A stretch of DNA of 7,234 nucleotides, taken from positions 1 to 7,234 of the forward strand of contig DAOVYW010000120.1 in assembly GCA_030635415.1 (NCBI GenBank), written 5' to 3'. Of this stretch, positions 1 through 5,978 are shown piece after piece. The notes under the pieces were generated by a model. It was not told the DNA's origin, did no database searches, and saw only the letters and a program-made list of their open reading frames with translations. A program made the position numbers and the translations under genes. Origin of the DNA: Candidatus Firestoneibacteriota bacterium (GTDB taxonomy: Bacteria > Oederibacteriota > JAAXVQ01 > JAUVAV01). Each line of letters opens with the position of its first letter. Position 1 is the first letter of the stretch.

Positions 1-645
1 CTCCCCCAACCTGCCGAGGGGTATCATTTTCTTTAAGTTTCCTATAACCTCCTCTGAAAGTTTATCGGTCATCGCCGTTTTTATAAACCCCGGCGCAATG
101 GCATTCACAGTTATGTTGCGGGAAGCCATCTCTCGGGCCGCCGTCCTGGTTAAACCCATCACTCCTGCTTTACTCGCAGCATAGTTGGCTTGACCCGCAT
201 TTCCCATCAATCCAACCACCGAAGCTATATTAATAATCCGTCCGCCTCTTTGTTTTATCATTGGCCGGCTTACTGCCTTAATACCGTTAAAAGTTCCTTT
301 GAGATTGACCGAAATTACCAAGTCCCAATCCGCGTCGCTCATCCGCATGATCAAGCCGTCCCGGGTTACCCCAGCGTTATTGACTAATATATCGAGTCGG
401 GTATATTTGTCAATAATTTTTTTTACGCCTTGTTCAACTTCCGGGTAGTCAGCTACATTTATTTTCAGGGAAAAGACTTCCCTTCCCGTCTCGCCGGACA
501 GCCTCCGGGCGCTCTCTTCAACTTGGCCCTGATTCACATCGGCCAATACCACGTCCGCTCCTAAGGATACCATTTTCCGGGCAATCTCCAGACCAATGCC
601 CTGTGCGCCTCCGGTAACCAGGGCGACTTTATTCTTTAAGTCCAT
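1..645 (-). CDS. fabG: 3-oxoacyl-[acyl-carrier-protein] reductase FabG, 3' end cut by window edge
   Basis: This cytoplasmic short-chain dehydrogenase/reductase performs the first reduction of type II fatty acid elongation, turning 3-oxoacyl-ACP into 3-hydroxyacyl-ACP. I translated the minus strand from the ATG at 643-645 and found 215 codons open to base 1 with no stop; roughly 30 C-terminal residues are missing compared with the usual ~247. Visible features are the Rossmann glycine motif TGGAQGIG (residues 11-18), NNAG (89-92), and the catalytic set N114, S142, Y155 and K159 in YAASK, followed by the PGFIKT segment. The start is supported by AGGAGG (653-658) seven bases upstream. It lies 18 nt after fabD in the same operon. 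The glycine motif has Gln where FabG usually has Arg, and residue 36 at the end of strand beta-2 is Asp, which suggests NADH preference. The SDR assignment is certain; FabG rather than another SDR rests on the operon context and length. Confidence 0.95.
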   Translation of the reverse strand, partial: MDLKNKVALVTGGAQGIGLEIARKMVSLGADVVLADVNQGQVEESARRLSGETGREVFSLKINVADYPEVEQGVKKIIDKYTRLDILVNNAGVTRDGLIMRMSDADWDLVISVNLKGTFNGIKAVSRPMIKQRGGRIINIASVVGLMGNAGQANYAASKAGVMGLTRTAAREMASRNITVNAIAPGFIKTAMTDKLSEEVIGNLKKMIPLGRLGE

Positions 646-652
646 TAATCAG

Positions 653-658
653 CCTCCT
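653..658 (-). promoter_or_regulatory. Ribosome binding site of fabG
   Basis: AGGAGG on the minus strand sits seven bases before the fabG ATG and fixes that start, since the gene runs off the window and its length cannot be used to choose it. Confidence 0.85.
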
Positions 659-663
659 GTTAA

Positions 664-1611
664 TTATTCAGCCTCGGCCAATTCCAAAGCTACAGCTTCA
701 ATCTCGGCCGGCGTAAAAGCCGCTAAGACTCTGACCTGGGGATCAATTTTTTTCATCAGGCCACGTAAAACCTTACCGGGCCCGATTTCTACCATAACCT
801 TCACGCCCATGTCCAGCATCTTTTTCATGGAGGTTTCCCAAAGAACCGAGCCGGAAACCTGTTTAACCAAGGCAGCTTTGATGGCCGCCGGATCATTAAC
901 CAAAGCGGCTGAAATATTTGCAATAACTGAAATATTCGCCGCTTGCAAAGTGGTTTTTTCCAAAGCCCGGGCTAATTCCTCTCCCGCACCGCGCATAAAG
1001 CGTGAATGAAAGGGACCGGAAACCGACAAGGGAATCACCCGTATTTTCTTCTCGCCGGCTAACTCGTAGAACCGGGTCAACGCCGCGGAAGAACCGGATA
1101 TAACTACCTGCCCGGGACAATTCAAATTAGCCGGTTGCAGACTGCCGTCAGCGGCAGCCTCGCGACAGAGTACCTCCACTTCTTCCGGTGTGAGCCCTAT
1201 TACCGCTGCCATCCCACCCTGGATCTGTTCGGCCGCTGCCTGCATTAGTTTTCCCCGCTGGTGGAGCAAGTCCACTGCCGACCTAAAATTGATCACCCCG
1301 GCGGCCAGAAGTGCGGCATACTCTCCTAAGGAATGTCCGGCGCAAACGCATTTTTCCGAAGACGGTTTCCATTTTTCGGTTAAAACCGTCCAGGCGGCCG
1401 CGGTAGCGGTCATGATCGCGGGCTGAGCGATATCCGTGCTTTTCAGTTTCTCATTCGGGCCTTCCAATATAATCCGGCTTATGGAAAAACCCAGAGTTTG
1501 ATCCGCCAGCTCATAAATCGCGCGAGCGGCCGGGAAGGCGTTGATTAATTCCCGTCCCATACCTACAAACTGCGAGCCCTGCCCGGGAAATAATAATCCG
1601 ATCTTAGGCAC
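664..1611 (-). CDS. fabD: Malonyl CoA-acyl carrier protein transacylase FabD
   Basis: FabD transfers malonyl from malonyl-CoA to the phosphopantetheine arm of acyl carrier protein, supplying the two-carbon donor for all elongation cycles in the cytoplasm. The 315-residue protein has the normal family length. It shows the N-terminal GQGSQ oxyanion-hole motif (residues 10-14), the nucleophile S94 inside GHSLGEYAA, the substrate-carboxylate arginine R119 in HQRG, and the catalytic H202 in GPFHS. The start codon is GTG at 1609-1611, chosen because AAGGAG (1619-1624) lies seven bases upstream and the MPKIGLLFPGQGSQ N-terminus matches the family. It follows fabH after 15 nt and precedes fabG by 18 nt, so all three are almost certainly on one transcript. 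Nothing is missing or odd in it. Confidence 0.97.
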   Translation of the reverse strand: MPKIGLLFPGQGSQFVGMGRELINAFPAARAIYELADQTLGFSISRIILEGPNEKLKSTDIAQPAIMTATAAAWTVLTEKWKPSSEKCVCAGHSLGEYAALLAAGVINFRSAVDLLHQRGKLMQAAAEQIQGGMAAVIGLTPEEVEVLCREAAADGSLQPANLNCPGQVVISGSSAALTRFYELAGEKKIRVIPLSVSGPFHSRFMRGAGEELARALEKTTLQAANISVIANISAALVNDPAAIKAALVKQVSGSVLWETSMKKMLDMGVKVMVEIGPGKVLRGLMKKIDPQVRVLAAFTPAEIEAVALELAEAE

Positions 1612-1618
1612 TTATTTT

Positions 1619-1624
1619 CTCCTT
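1619..1624 (-). promoter_or_regulatory. Ribosome binding site deciding the GTG start of fabD
   Basis: AAGGAG on the minus strand is seven bases before GTG (1609-1611). It supports this non-ATG start and overlaps the gap just after the fabH stop codon. Confidence 0.85.
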
Positions 1625-1626
1625 GT

Positions 1627-2616
1627 TCACCAGCGTAATATGGAAGCACCCCAAGTCAAGCCGGCCCCAAAAGCCACCAAGGCCACGATCATCCCCGGCC
1701 GGAGACGCCCCTCTTGTTCGGCTTCCACCATTGCTATTGGCACAGAGGCCGCCGAGGTATTGCTGTAACGTCCTATATTAATCATAACCTTTTCCATTGA
1801 AAGATTAAGGCGTTTGGCAGCAGATTGGATAATACGCAGGTTGGCCTGATGAGGTATCAACATATCCAGATCGGATTCTTTCAAGCCCGCCCGGGCCAGG
1901 GCTTCCACTACACTCTCGCCAATAATCCGAACCCCAAATTTATAGATTTCCTGCCCGTTCATCTTCATATAATGCAACCGCTGATCCACAGTTTCATGCG
2001 TAGTCGGCCGGGCTGATCCTCCACCGGGAATCCAGAGACTTTCTATCCCTCTGCTGTCCGTACCCAGGGTGCAGCCCAATAATTCTCCTCGCGCAGCGTC
2101 GTCAGTCAGTAAAACCGCTCCCGCGCCGTCCCCCATCAATACCGCGGTCGAACGGTCTTCCCAGTCCAGCAGACTGGAAAATTTCTCGGCGGCGATCACC
2201 AGAACTTTTCCGGCCTGCCCGGCGGCGATCATCTGCACGCCAACTATATAAGCATATTGAAAACCGGTACAAACCGCATTTAAGTCGCAAGCCGCTGCAT
2301 TTACCGCGCCCAGACTAGCCTGGATCAGACAAGCGGTAGCCGGAAAAACCATATCCGGCGAGGAGGTGGCCACTATGATCATATCCACTTCCGAAGCCGC
2401 CACTCCCGCGTTTTCCAATGCTTGGCGTCCGGCTATCACTCCCAGGTCGGAAGCCGCTTGTTCGGGTGCGGCAATACGCCGTTCCTGAATACCGGTCCTG
2501 CTTCGGATCCATTGGTCCGTGGTATCCAACTGCTTCTCTAATTCTTTATTGGACATTACACGCTCGGGAAGATAATAGCCCATACCCGCGATTCCGACCC
2601 GCTTAGCCCGCTTCAT
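1627..2616 (-). CDS. fabH: 3-oxoacyl-[acyl-carrier-protein] synthase III FabH
   Basis: FabH (KAS III) starts fatty acid synthesis by condensing a short acyl-CoA primer with malonyl-ACP in the cytoplasm. The 329-residue protein is full length. The thiolase-fold catalytic triad is visible: C116 in DLNAVCTGF, H256 in IPHQANLRI and N286 in SNTSAASVP. The usual FabH N-terminus with WIRSRTGIQERR (residues 36-47) and the glycine-rich GDGAGAVLL segment (162-170) are also present. The residues before the nucleophile (NAVCTG) differ mildly from the more common SAACSG. Its ATG overlaps the plsX TGA by four bases (ATGA), and no strong ribosome binding site precedes it, so translation is probably coupled to plsX. 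The primer choice (acetyl- or branched-chain acyl-CoA) cannot be read from the sequence. Confidence 0.97.
   Translation of the reverse strand: MKRAKRVGIAGMGYYLPERVMSNKELEKQLDTTDQWIRSRTGIQERRIAAPEQAASDLGVIAGRQALENAGVAASEVDMIIVATSSPDMVFPATACLIQASLGAVNAAACDLNAVCTGFQYAYIVGVQMIAAGQAGKVLVIAAEKFSSLLDWEDRSTAVLMGDGAGAVLLTDDAARGELLGCTLGTDSRGIESLWIPGGGSARPTTHETVDQRLHYMKMNGQEIYKFGVRIIGESVVEALARAGLKESDLDMLIPHQANLRIIQSAAKRLNLSMEKVMINIGRYSNTSAASVPIAMVEAEQEGRLRPGMIVALVAFGAGLTWGASILRW
2613..2616 (-). promoter_or_regulatory. plsX-fabH ATGA stop/start overlap
   Basis: The fabH ATG and plsX TGA share bases as ATGA. With no good Shine-Dalgarno sequence just upstream (the sequence is A-rich, GGCTGAAAA), the overlap suggests that ribosomes finishing plsX start fabH, keeping the two enzymes in balance. 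The coupling itself is inferred. Confidence 0.7.
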
Positions 2617-3635
2617 TTTTCAGCCATCCGGGTCCCCTTGAGAGCGGCCTCAATTTTAAAATTGATGTGCTCTTCGATGAATTTAACGCCCTGCAACAGG
2701 GCGCTTCTTATCGCCCGACGGCTCGATTTGCCGTGCCCAATGGTAGAAATACCATTAATGCCCAACAGCGGAGCACTGCCATACTCCTGGTAATCCACCC
2801 GGCGGTTAATGGCACGAAGAATCGGAATAAACATCCCTATTGATATCTTGGTCAGCCACCCGCCCGCCTTTACCTGTTGCTTGATCAGTTCGCCGAATAG
2901 ACGTATACTGCCCTCCCCGAACTTCAATAGAACATTGCCCACAAAACCATCACAGACTACCACGTCGGTTCTGCCTTCGAGAATATCCTGCCCTTCTACA
3001 TTTCCTATAAATTTAATATTTTTTAAGCCGGCAATCAATTTCCAGCTTTGCCGGATAAGTTCATTGCCCTTGGAATTTTCCCGGCCCACCGAAAGCAACC
3101 CGACTCGTGGCTGGTTGACCTTCATCACATGGCGGCAATAAAGCTCGCCCATAAGGGCAAACTGGGCCAGCATTTTTGGTTTGGTATCAACATTCGCACC
3201 GACATCCAGGATCGAGGTCCATCCATGACGGTTTAGGGAAGGTAAATTTATTAACAGAGCCGGACGGATAATCCCGGGTATTCGGCCCAAATGCAATAAG
3301 GAGACCGCCATGGCGGCCCCGGTGTTCCCGGCGGTAAATACGGCCTGAGCCTTTCCCGCTTTAACCAGTTGATTGGCCAGATGGAGCGAGGATTTTTTCT
3401 TGCGGCGCACCGCCATCCCCGGCGGATCATCCATCGTTATTCTTTCTTCGGCATGAAAAACTTCAATCCGTTCGGAGTCGTACTTGTATTTTACCAATTC
3501 TTCCCCGATAAGCTTCTGCCGGCCGGTTAATAAAACCTTCAAATTGGGATTCTGATTAACCGCCTCCACCGCGCCGGCCACTTCCTCAACCGGCGCCTTG
3601 TCTCCTCCCATTCCATCCAACGCGATAGATACCAT
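2613..3635 (-). CDS. plsX: Phosphate acyltransferase PlsX
   Basis: PlsX is a peripheral membrane enzyme that converts acyl-ACP and phosphate to acyl-phosphate, the donor used by PlsY to acylate glycerol-3-phosphate; it links fatty acid synthesis to phospholipid synthesis. The 340-residue product has family length and order of motifs: DGMGGDKAP (residues 7-15), TAGNTGA (101-107), DVGAN (144-148), KGNEL (189-193), FIGNVEG (209-215), DGFVGNVLLK (229-238), YGSAPLLG (285-292) and HGKSS (301-305). The segment before KGN reads GREN, where Glu is more usual than Arg at the second place; this is a minor difference. The ATG at 3633-3635 has AAAGG (3643-3647) seven bases upstream and lies 16 nt after rpmF. 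The gene end overlaps the fabH start by four bases. Confidence 0.96.
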   Translation of the reverse strand: MVSIALDGMGGDKAPVEEVAGAVEAVNQNPNLKVLLTGRQKLIGEELVKYKYDSERIEVFHAEERITMDDPPGMAVRRKKKSSLHLANQLVKAGKAQAVFTAGNTGAAMAVSLLHLGRIPGIIRPALLINLPSLNRHGWTSILDVGANVDTKPKMLAQFALMGELYCRHVMKVNQPRVGLLSVGRENSKGNELIRQSWKLIAGLKNIKFIGNVEGQDILEGRTDVVVCDGFVGNVLLKFGEGSIRLFGELIKQQVKAGGWLTKISIGMFIPILRAINRRVDYQEYGSAPLLGINGISTIGHGKSSRRAIRSALLQGVKFIEEHINFKIEAALKGTRMAEK

Positions 3636-3651
3636 ACAGCAGCCTTTCGTT

Positions 3652-3834
3652 TTAAACGTTCCCGGAAGTAATTATTTCTTTACCCCGGTAATACCCGCAG
3701 TTAGAACATAGATAATGAGGTCGCTTAGGTTGTTGACATTGCGGACACACTGAAATATCCACGGGTGTCAATTTCCAGCAGGCCCTCCGCTTCCTGGTAC
3801 GAGCTTTTGAAAATTTTCTTTTGGGATTTGCCAT
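3652..3834 (-). CDS. rpmF: 50S ribosomal protein bL32
   Basis: This is a small protein of the large ribosomal subunit. The 60-residue product has the basic N-terminus MANPKRKFSKARTRKRRA typical of bL32. It has two cysteine pairs, CPQC (C30, C33) and CSNC (C43, C46), which form the zinc-binding (C+) version of the protein. The ATG at 3832-3834 has GGAGGAG (3844-3850) nine bases upstream, placed inside the last two glutamate codons of yceD, so its translation may be coupled to yceD; only six bases separate the two genes. Its place between yceD and plsX is the standard arrangement in many bacteria and links ribosome and membrane-lipid production on one transcript. Confidence 0.97.
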   Translation of the reverse strand: MANPKRKFSKARTRKRRACWKLTPVDISVCPQCQQPKRPHYLCSNCGYYRGKEIITSGNV

Positions 3835-3840
3835 AATTAA

Positions 3841-4413
3841 TTACTCCTCCTGCTTGACATCAGTATACGCTTCCACTGAGTCGTAAACCTTTTTAGTCTT
3901 TGACAAATTTTCCAGAGCGGCCAAAGTTCCGGTGCCTCTCTTCCGGCTACAGGAACACGCTCCTTCCGCCAACCGCTTACCGCATTGGCAACATAAGCCA
4001 GGACAATCCTCCCGGCAAAGCGGCTTCATGGGAATGGCTAATAATAAAGCACTGCGAATCTCGCGAAATAAATCCAACTGACCGCCTCTATAGGCGACAA
4101 AGACGGGATCCTGCTCCCTGCTTTCCTGGTCTGGTGAATATTGCTCCACCGGAACAGCCACTAGCAACAATTCTGCTTGCAGAGGGGTTGCAAACTCCAT
4201 TAAGCATCGCGCACAGGTCAGTTCAACATCAATTTTCGCCCGGCCCTGAATATAAATCTTTTCACCTAAGCGGTATATCATGTACTTTAAAGAGATCGGG
4301 CCCTTTTCTGAAACCGACTCATCTAAATCCAAATTCAGTCCGGAAATCTCCTGGGAAATAACCTGCGAATCTTCCCCAATAGAATCCAGATTAATTTTCA
4401 GTATATTTTTCAT
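3841..4413 (-). CDS. YceD/DUF177 family metal-binding protein
   Basis: This is a YceD-like (DUF177) protein, encoded next to rpmF in most bacteria; the family has been linked to 23S rRNA processing or ribosome assembly in some organisms, but its biochemistry is poorly settled. From the ATG at 4411-4413 it is 190 residues. It shows the family's cysteine signature: a first pair CARC (C67, C70) and a later cluster CREDCPGLCCQC (C133 to C144), then CSC, followed by an LAALENL tail close to the usual DPRLAAL ending. This suggests a structural zinc site. An in-frame TTG at 4420-4422 would add three residues; neither start has a clear ribosome binding site, and I prefer the ATG. It is the first gene after the consensus promoter at 4474-4502, with a leader of about 53 nt. 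Confidence 0.9.
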   Translation of the reverse strand: MKNILKINLDSIGEDSQVISQEISGLNLDLDESVSEKGPISLKYMIYRLGEKIYIQGRAKIDVELTCARCLMEFATPLQAELLLVAVPVEQYSPDQESREQDPVFVAYRGGQLDLFREIRSALLLAIPMKPLCREDCPGLCCQCGKRLAEGACSCSRKRGTGTLAALENLSKTKKVYDSVEAYTDVKQEE

Positions 4414-4450
4414 AAAAACCAAGAAAACCCCGGCCCCTGAGAGGAGTTTT

Positions 4451-4465
4451 TTATTCAGATAATAA
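4451..4465. repeat. Short inverted repeat at the start of the fab-operon leader
   Basis: TTATT-CAGAT-AATAA forms a 5-base-arm dyad lying just downstream of the predicted transcription start (about 4467). Its place fits an operator, but the arms are short and AT-rich, and it does not resemble the FapR or FabT consensus sites as I know them. Function is unproven. Confidence 0.3.
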
Positions 4466-4473
4466 TGGCTGCG

Positions 4474-4502
4474 ATTATATCCTCCAGCGGAATACCTGTC
4501 AA
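4474..4502 (-). promoter_or_regulatory. Perfect consensus sigma-A/sigma-70 promoter of the yceD-rpmF-plsX-fab operon
   Basis: The minus strand carries TTGACA (4497-4502), a 17-base spacer (4480-4496) and TATAAT (4474-4479), matching the consensus at all twelve positions with ideal spacing. The predicted transcription start is about 4467, some 54 bases before the yceD ATG. It sits six bases beyond the T run of the secG terminator, which makes it the likely main promoter of the fatty-acid operon. Its strength suggests either constitutive high expression or control by a repressor. Confidence 0.88.
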
Positions 4503-4505
4503 CTG

Positions 4506-4538
4506 AAAAGCCGGAAAGGCGGTTACTGGCCTTCCGGC
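4506..4538 (-). terminator. Likely Rho-independent terminator after secG
   Basis: On the minus strand the arms 4528-4538 and 4510-4520 pair over ten bases (GCCGGAAGGCC against its complement) with one bulged base, and the secG TAA stop falls in the loop. The hairpin is followed by only four T residues (4506-4509), so termination may be partial. It separates the glycolysis/secG transcript from the promoter just beyond it. Confidence 0.6.
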
Positions 4539-4876
4539 AAGGTCACAGGTGCCGGAGGCGCCTGCTCTGATGGCGATTGGTCCGGAACCGTTGACCCGGA
4601 ACTGCCAGGTAACTGGCGCATAACCCCCCGGTAACTTGAGTTCGAGCGCGACGAAATAACCGAAAGAAAAACCGAGGTGACCATAAATAAAATAGCTAAT
4701 CCCGATGTTAGCCGGGCGAAAAAGTTTTTACCGCCCGACGACCCAAATACTGTCTGGGATGCGCCGCCGCCGAAAGACAAACCAACGGTTGATCCCTTTC
4801 CGGCCTGCAACAGAACCACAATAATTAGCACTGTGCAATTAACAATATGCAGAGCCCACAAGAGCTTATGCAACAT
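4523..4876 (-). CDS. secG: Preprotein translocase subunit SecG
   Basis: SecG is the small, non-essential membrane subunit of the SecYEG channel that aids SecA-driven protein export. The 117-residue product has a first membrane segment (about residues 5-23), the conserved cytoplasmic loop with LLQAGKGSTVGLSFGGGAS and TVFGSSGGKNFF, the RLT turn, and a second membrane segment (about 55-72). A 40-residue Ser/Pro/Gln-rich tail makes it longer than the ~75-residue forms of bacilli; such tails vary and are probably disordered. The ATG at 4874-4876 has AAGGAGG (4887-4893) ten bases upstream. In many Firmicutes secG follows eno at the end of the glycolytic operon; here it follows tpiA across a 242-base gap filled by a foldback repeat. 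Confidence 0.96.
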   Translation of the reverse strand: MLHKLLWALHIVNCTVLIIVVLLQAGKGSTVGLSFGGGASQTVFGSSGGKNFFARLTSGLAILFMVTSVFLSVISSRSNSSYRGVMRQLPGSSGSTVPDQSPSEQAPPAPVTLPEGQ

Positions 4877-4907
4877 AATATCAATTCCTCCTTAATATCT
4901 GTTTTCG

Positions 4908-5121
4908 TAACTAGTTCCGGTTGCGAAGAGCTATTTTTGGCGGACTCCCGCGTTTTGTCATCCTGAGCCGCCCTGGATCAAATTATTTCCTGGACTAATT
5001 CATCACAGGCAGGCGAAGAATATCCCAGAGACCTGATATTTCAGGCGTTTCCGCGGAGATTCCTCACTTCGTTCGGAATGACAAACTTGAGAAAACACGC
5101 TTCCGCAACAGGAACTACTTA
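4908..5121. repeat. Foldback (MITE-like) inverted-repeat element between tpiA and secG
   Basis: The ends match as an inverted repeat: the 18 bases at 4908-4925 (TAACTAGTTCCGGTTGCG) agree with the reverse complement of 5104-5121 at 16 positions. An inner pair also matches in 11 of 13 positions: TTTGTCATCCTGA (4954-4966) against the reverse complement of 5073-5085 (TTTGTCATTCCGA). A small hairpin CCTGA-TATT-TCAGG (5032-5045) lies in the middle. It has no ORF, so it would be a non-autonomous element. The TGTCATTCCGAACGAAGTGAGGAATCT-like piece (5057-5083 on the minus strand) resembles repeats seen scattered in many bacterial genomes. A TA dinucleotide borders the ends (4912-4913, 5116-5117) and could be a target duplication. 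The element reaches the tpiA stop codon, which may be supplied by its end. That it is or was mobile is inferred. Confidence 0.55.
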
Positions 5122-5874
5122 ACTCTTAAACTTCACAAGTGGAACAAAGGTTTCAGCCTTTAAACCGGCTCCGCCCACTAAGGCGCCGTCAATATCCGGT
5201 TGAGCCATAAGAGCCTTAATGTTATCCGGTTTGACGCTCCCGCCGTACTGAATGCGGACCTTTTCCGCGGTTTTGGAATCGGAAACTTTTGCGAGTAATT
5301 TCCTAATCAGCAGATGGACTTCCTGGGCCTGATCCGGCGTGGCATTCTTCCCGGTACCGATCGCCCATACAGGTTCATACGCTATAATAATTTTACTAAT
5401 TTCCTCGGAACTCAACCCGGCCAGACCGTTAAGCAAGTGATCGCTAATCACTGACTCGACTTTTCCGGCCTCGCGTTCCGGCAAGGTCTCGCCTACGCAC
5501 ATAATGGGAATTAAACCCGCGGTCAAAGCGGCTTTTACCTTACGGTTCACAGTCTCATTGGTCTCATTGAAATACTGCCGCCGTTCAGAATGCCCAATAA
5601 TCACCAGGGAACACCCGGCATCCTTAAGCAAGGAAGCCGAGACCTCCCCGGTAAACGCTCCTGACTCTTCCCAGAACATATCCTGGGCGCCCAGTTTAAC
5701 CGGACTGTGCTCCACTATCCGCCTGACTGTCTCCAGCGACGTATAAACCGGGCAGAGCACCACTTCTACATCGGAAACCTCGCGTGTGGCTTCCACTATC
5801 TGCCGGGCCAAATCTCCGGCTTGCTCCTGTTTATAATTCAGTTTCCAATTTCCAGCAATAATAGGTGTACGCAT
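5119..5874 (-). CDS. tpiA: Triose-phosphate isomerase
   Basis: This cytoplasmic glycolytic and gluconeogenic enzyme interconverts dihydroxyacetone phosphate and glyceraldehyde-3-phosphate. The 251-residue protein is full length with an intact active site: N9 and K11 in GNWK, H95 in IIGHSERR, E167 in AYEPVWAIGTGK (followed by the mobile loop 6), and the phosphate-binding segments GGSV (211-214) and ALVGGAGL (231-238). The ATG at 5872-5874 has GGAGGAG (5882-5888) seven bases upstream. It follows pgk by 104 bases, a longer gap than inside the fab operon. In related bacteria gpmI and eno commonly come next; here a foldback repeat and then secG follow. Unlike pgk, the gene carries no disabling change. 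Confidence 0.98.
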   Translation of the reverse strand: MRTPIIAGNWKLNYKQEQAGDLARQIVEATREVSDVEVVLCPVYTSLETVRRIVEHSPVKLGAQDMFWEESGAFTGEVSASLLKDAGCSLVIIGHSERRQYFNETNETVNRKVKAALTAGLIPIMCVGETLPEREAGKVESVISDHLLNGLAGLSSEEISKIIIAYEPVWAIGTGKNATPDQAQEVHLLIRKLLAKVSDSKTAEKVRIQYGGSVKPDNIKALMAQPDIDGALVGGAGLKAETFVPLVKFKS

Positions 5875-5881
5875 TAAAAAT

Positions 5882-5888
5882 CTCCTCC
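5882..5888 (-). promoter_or_regulatory. Ribosome binding site of tpiA
   Basis: GGAGGAG on the minus strand lies seven bases before the tpiA ATG. It shows that tpiA is set up for strong independent translation and does not depend on coupling to the interrupted pgk. Confidence 0.8.
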
Positions 5889-5978
5889 AGTTCCTTTTCT
5901 AAATCAGAGGCAGAGCGCGCCGCAACTCTACGCACACGGCCGCTTTACCACAAAGCACGAAGTCTACTGCTAAATAAT

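Noticed and set aside
596..1009. 137-codon open frame on the plus strand crossing the fabG-fabD junction
   Set aside because: It is antisense to two well-supported genes and has no domain signature.
3731..3759. TTGACA-like promoter on the plus strand inside rpmF
   Set aside because: The -10 region is poor (TATCCA) and no plus-strand gene follows.
3854..3882. TTGACA on the plus strand near the end of yceD
   Set aside because: No acceptable -10 hexamer at the proper spacing and nothing to transcribe in that direction.
3900..4361. 153-codon open frame on the plus strand
   Set aside because: It lies opposite yceD, has no recognisable domain or ribosome binding site, and the yceD frame has clear family motifs.
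4427..4452. CCCC-loop-GGAG followed by six T on the plus strand, resembling a terminator
   Set aside because: Only a four-base stem with a G-T pair, and no plus-strand gene ends there; it lies in the leader of the minus-strand operon.
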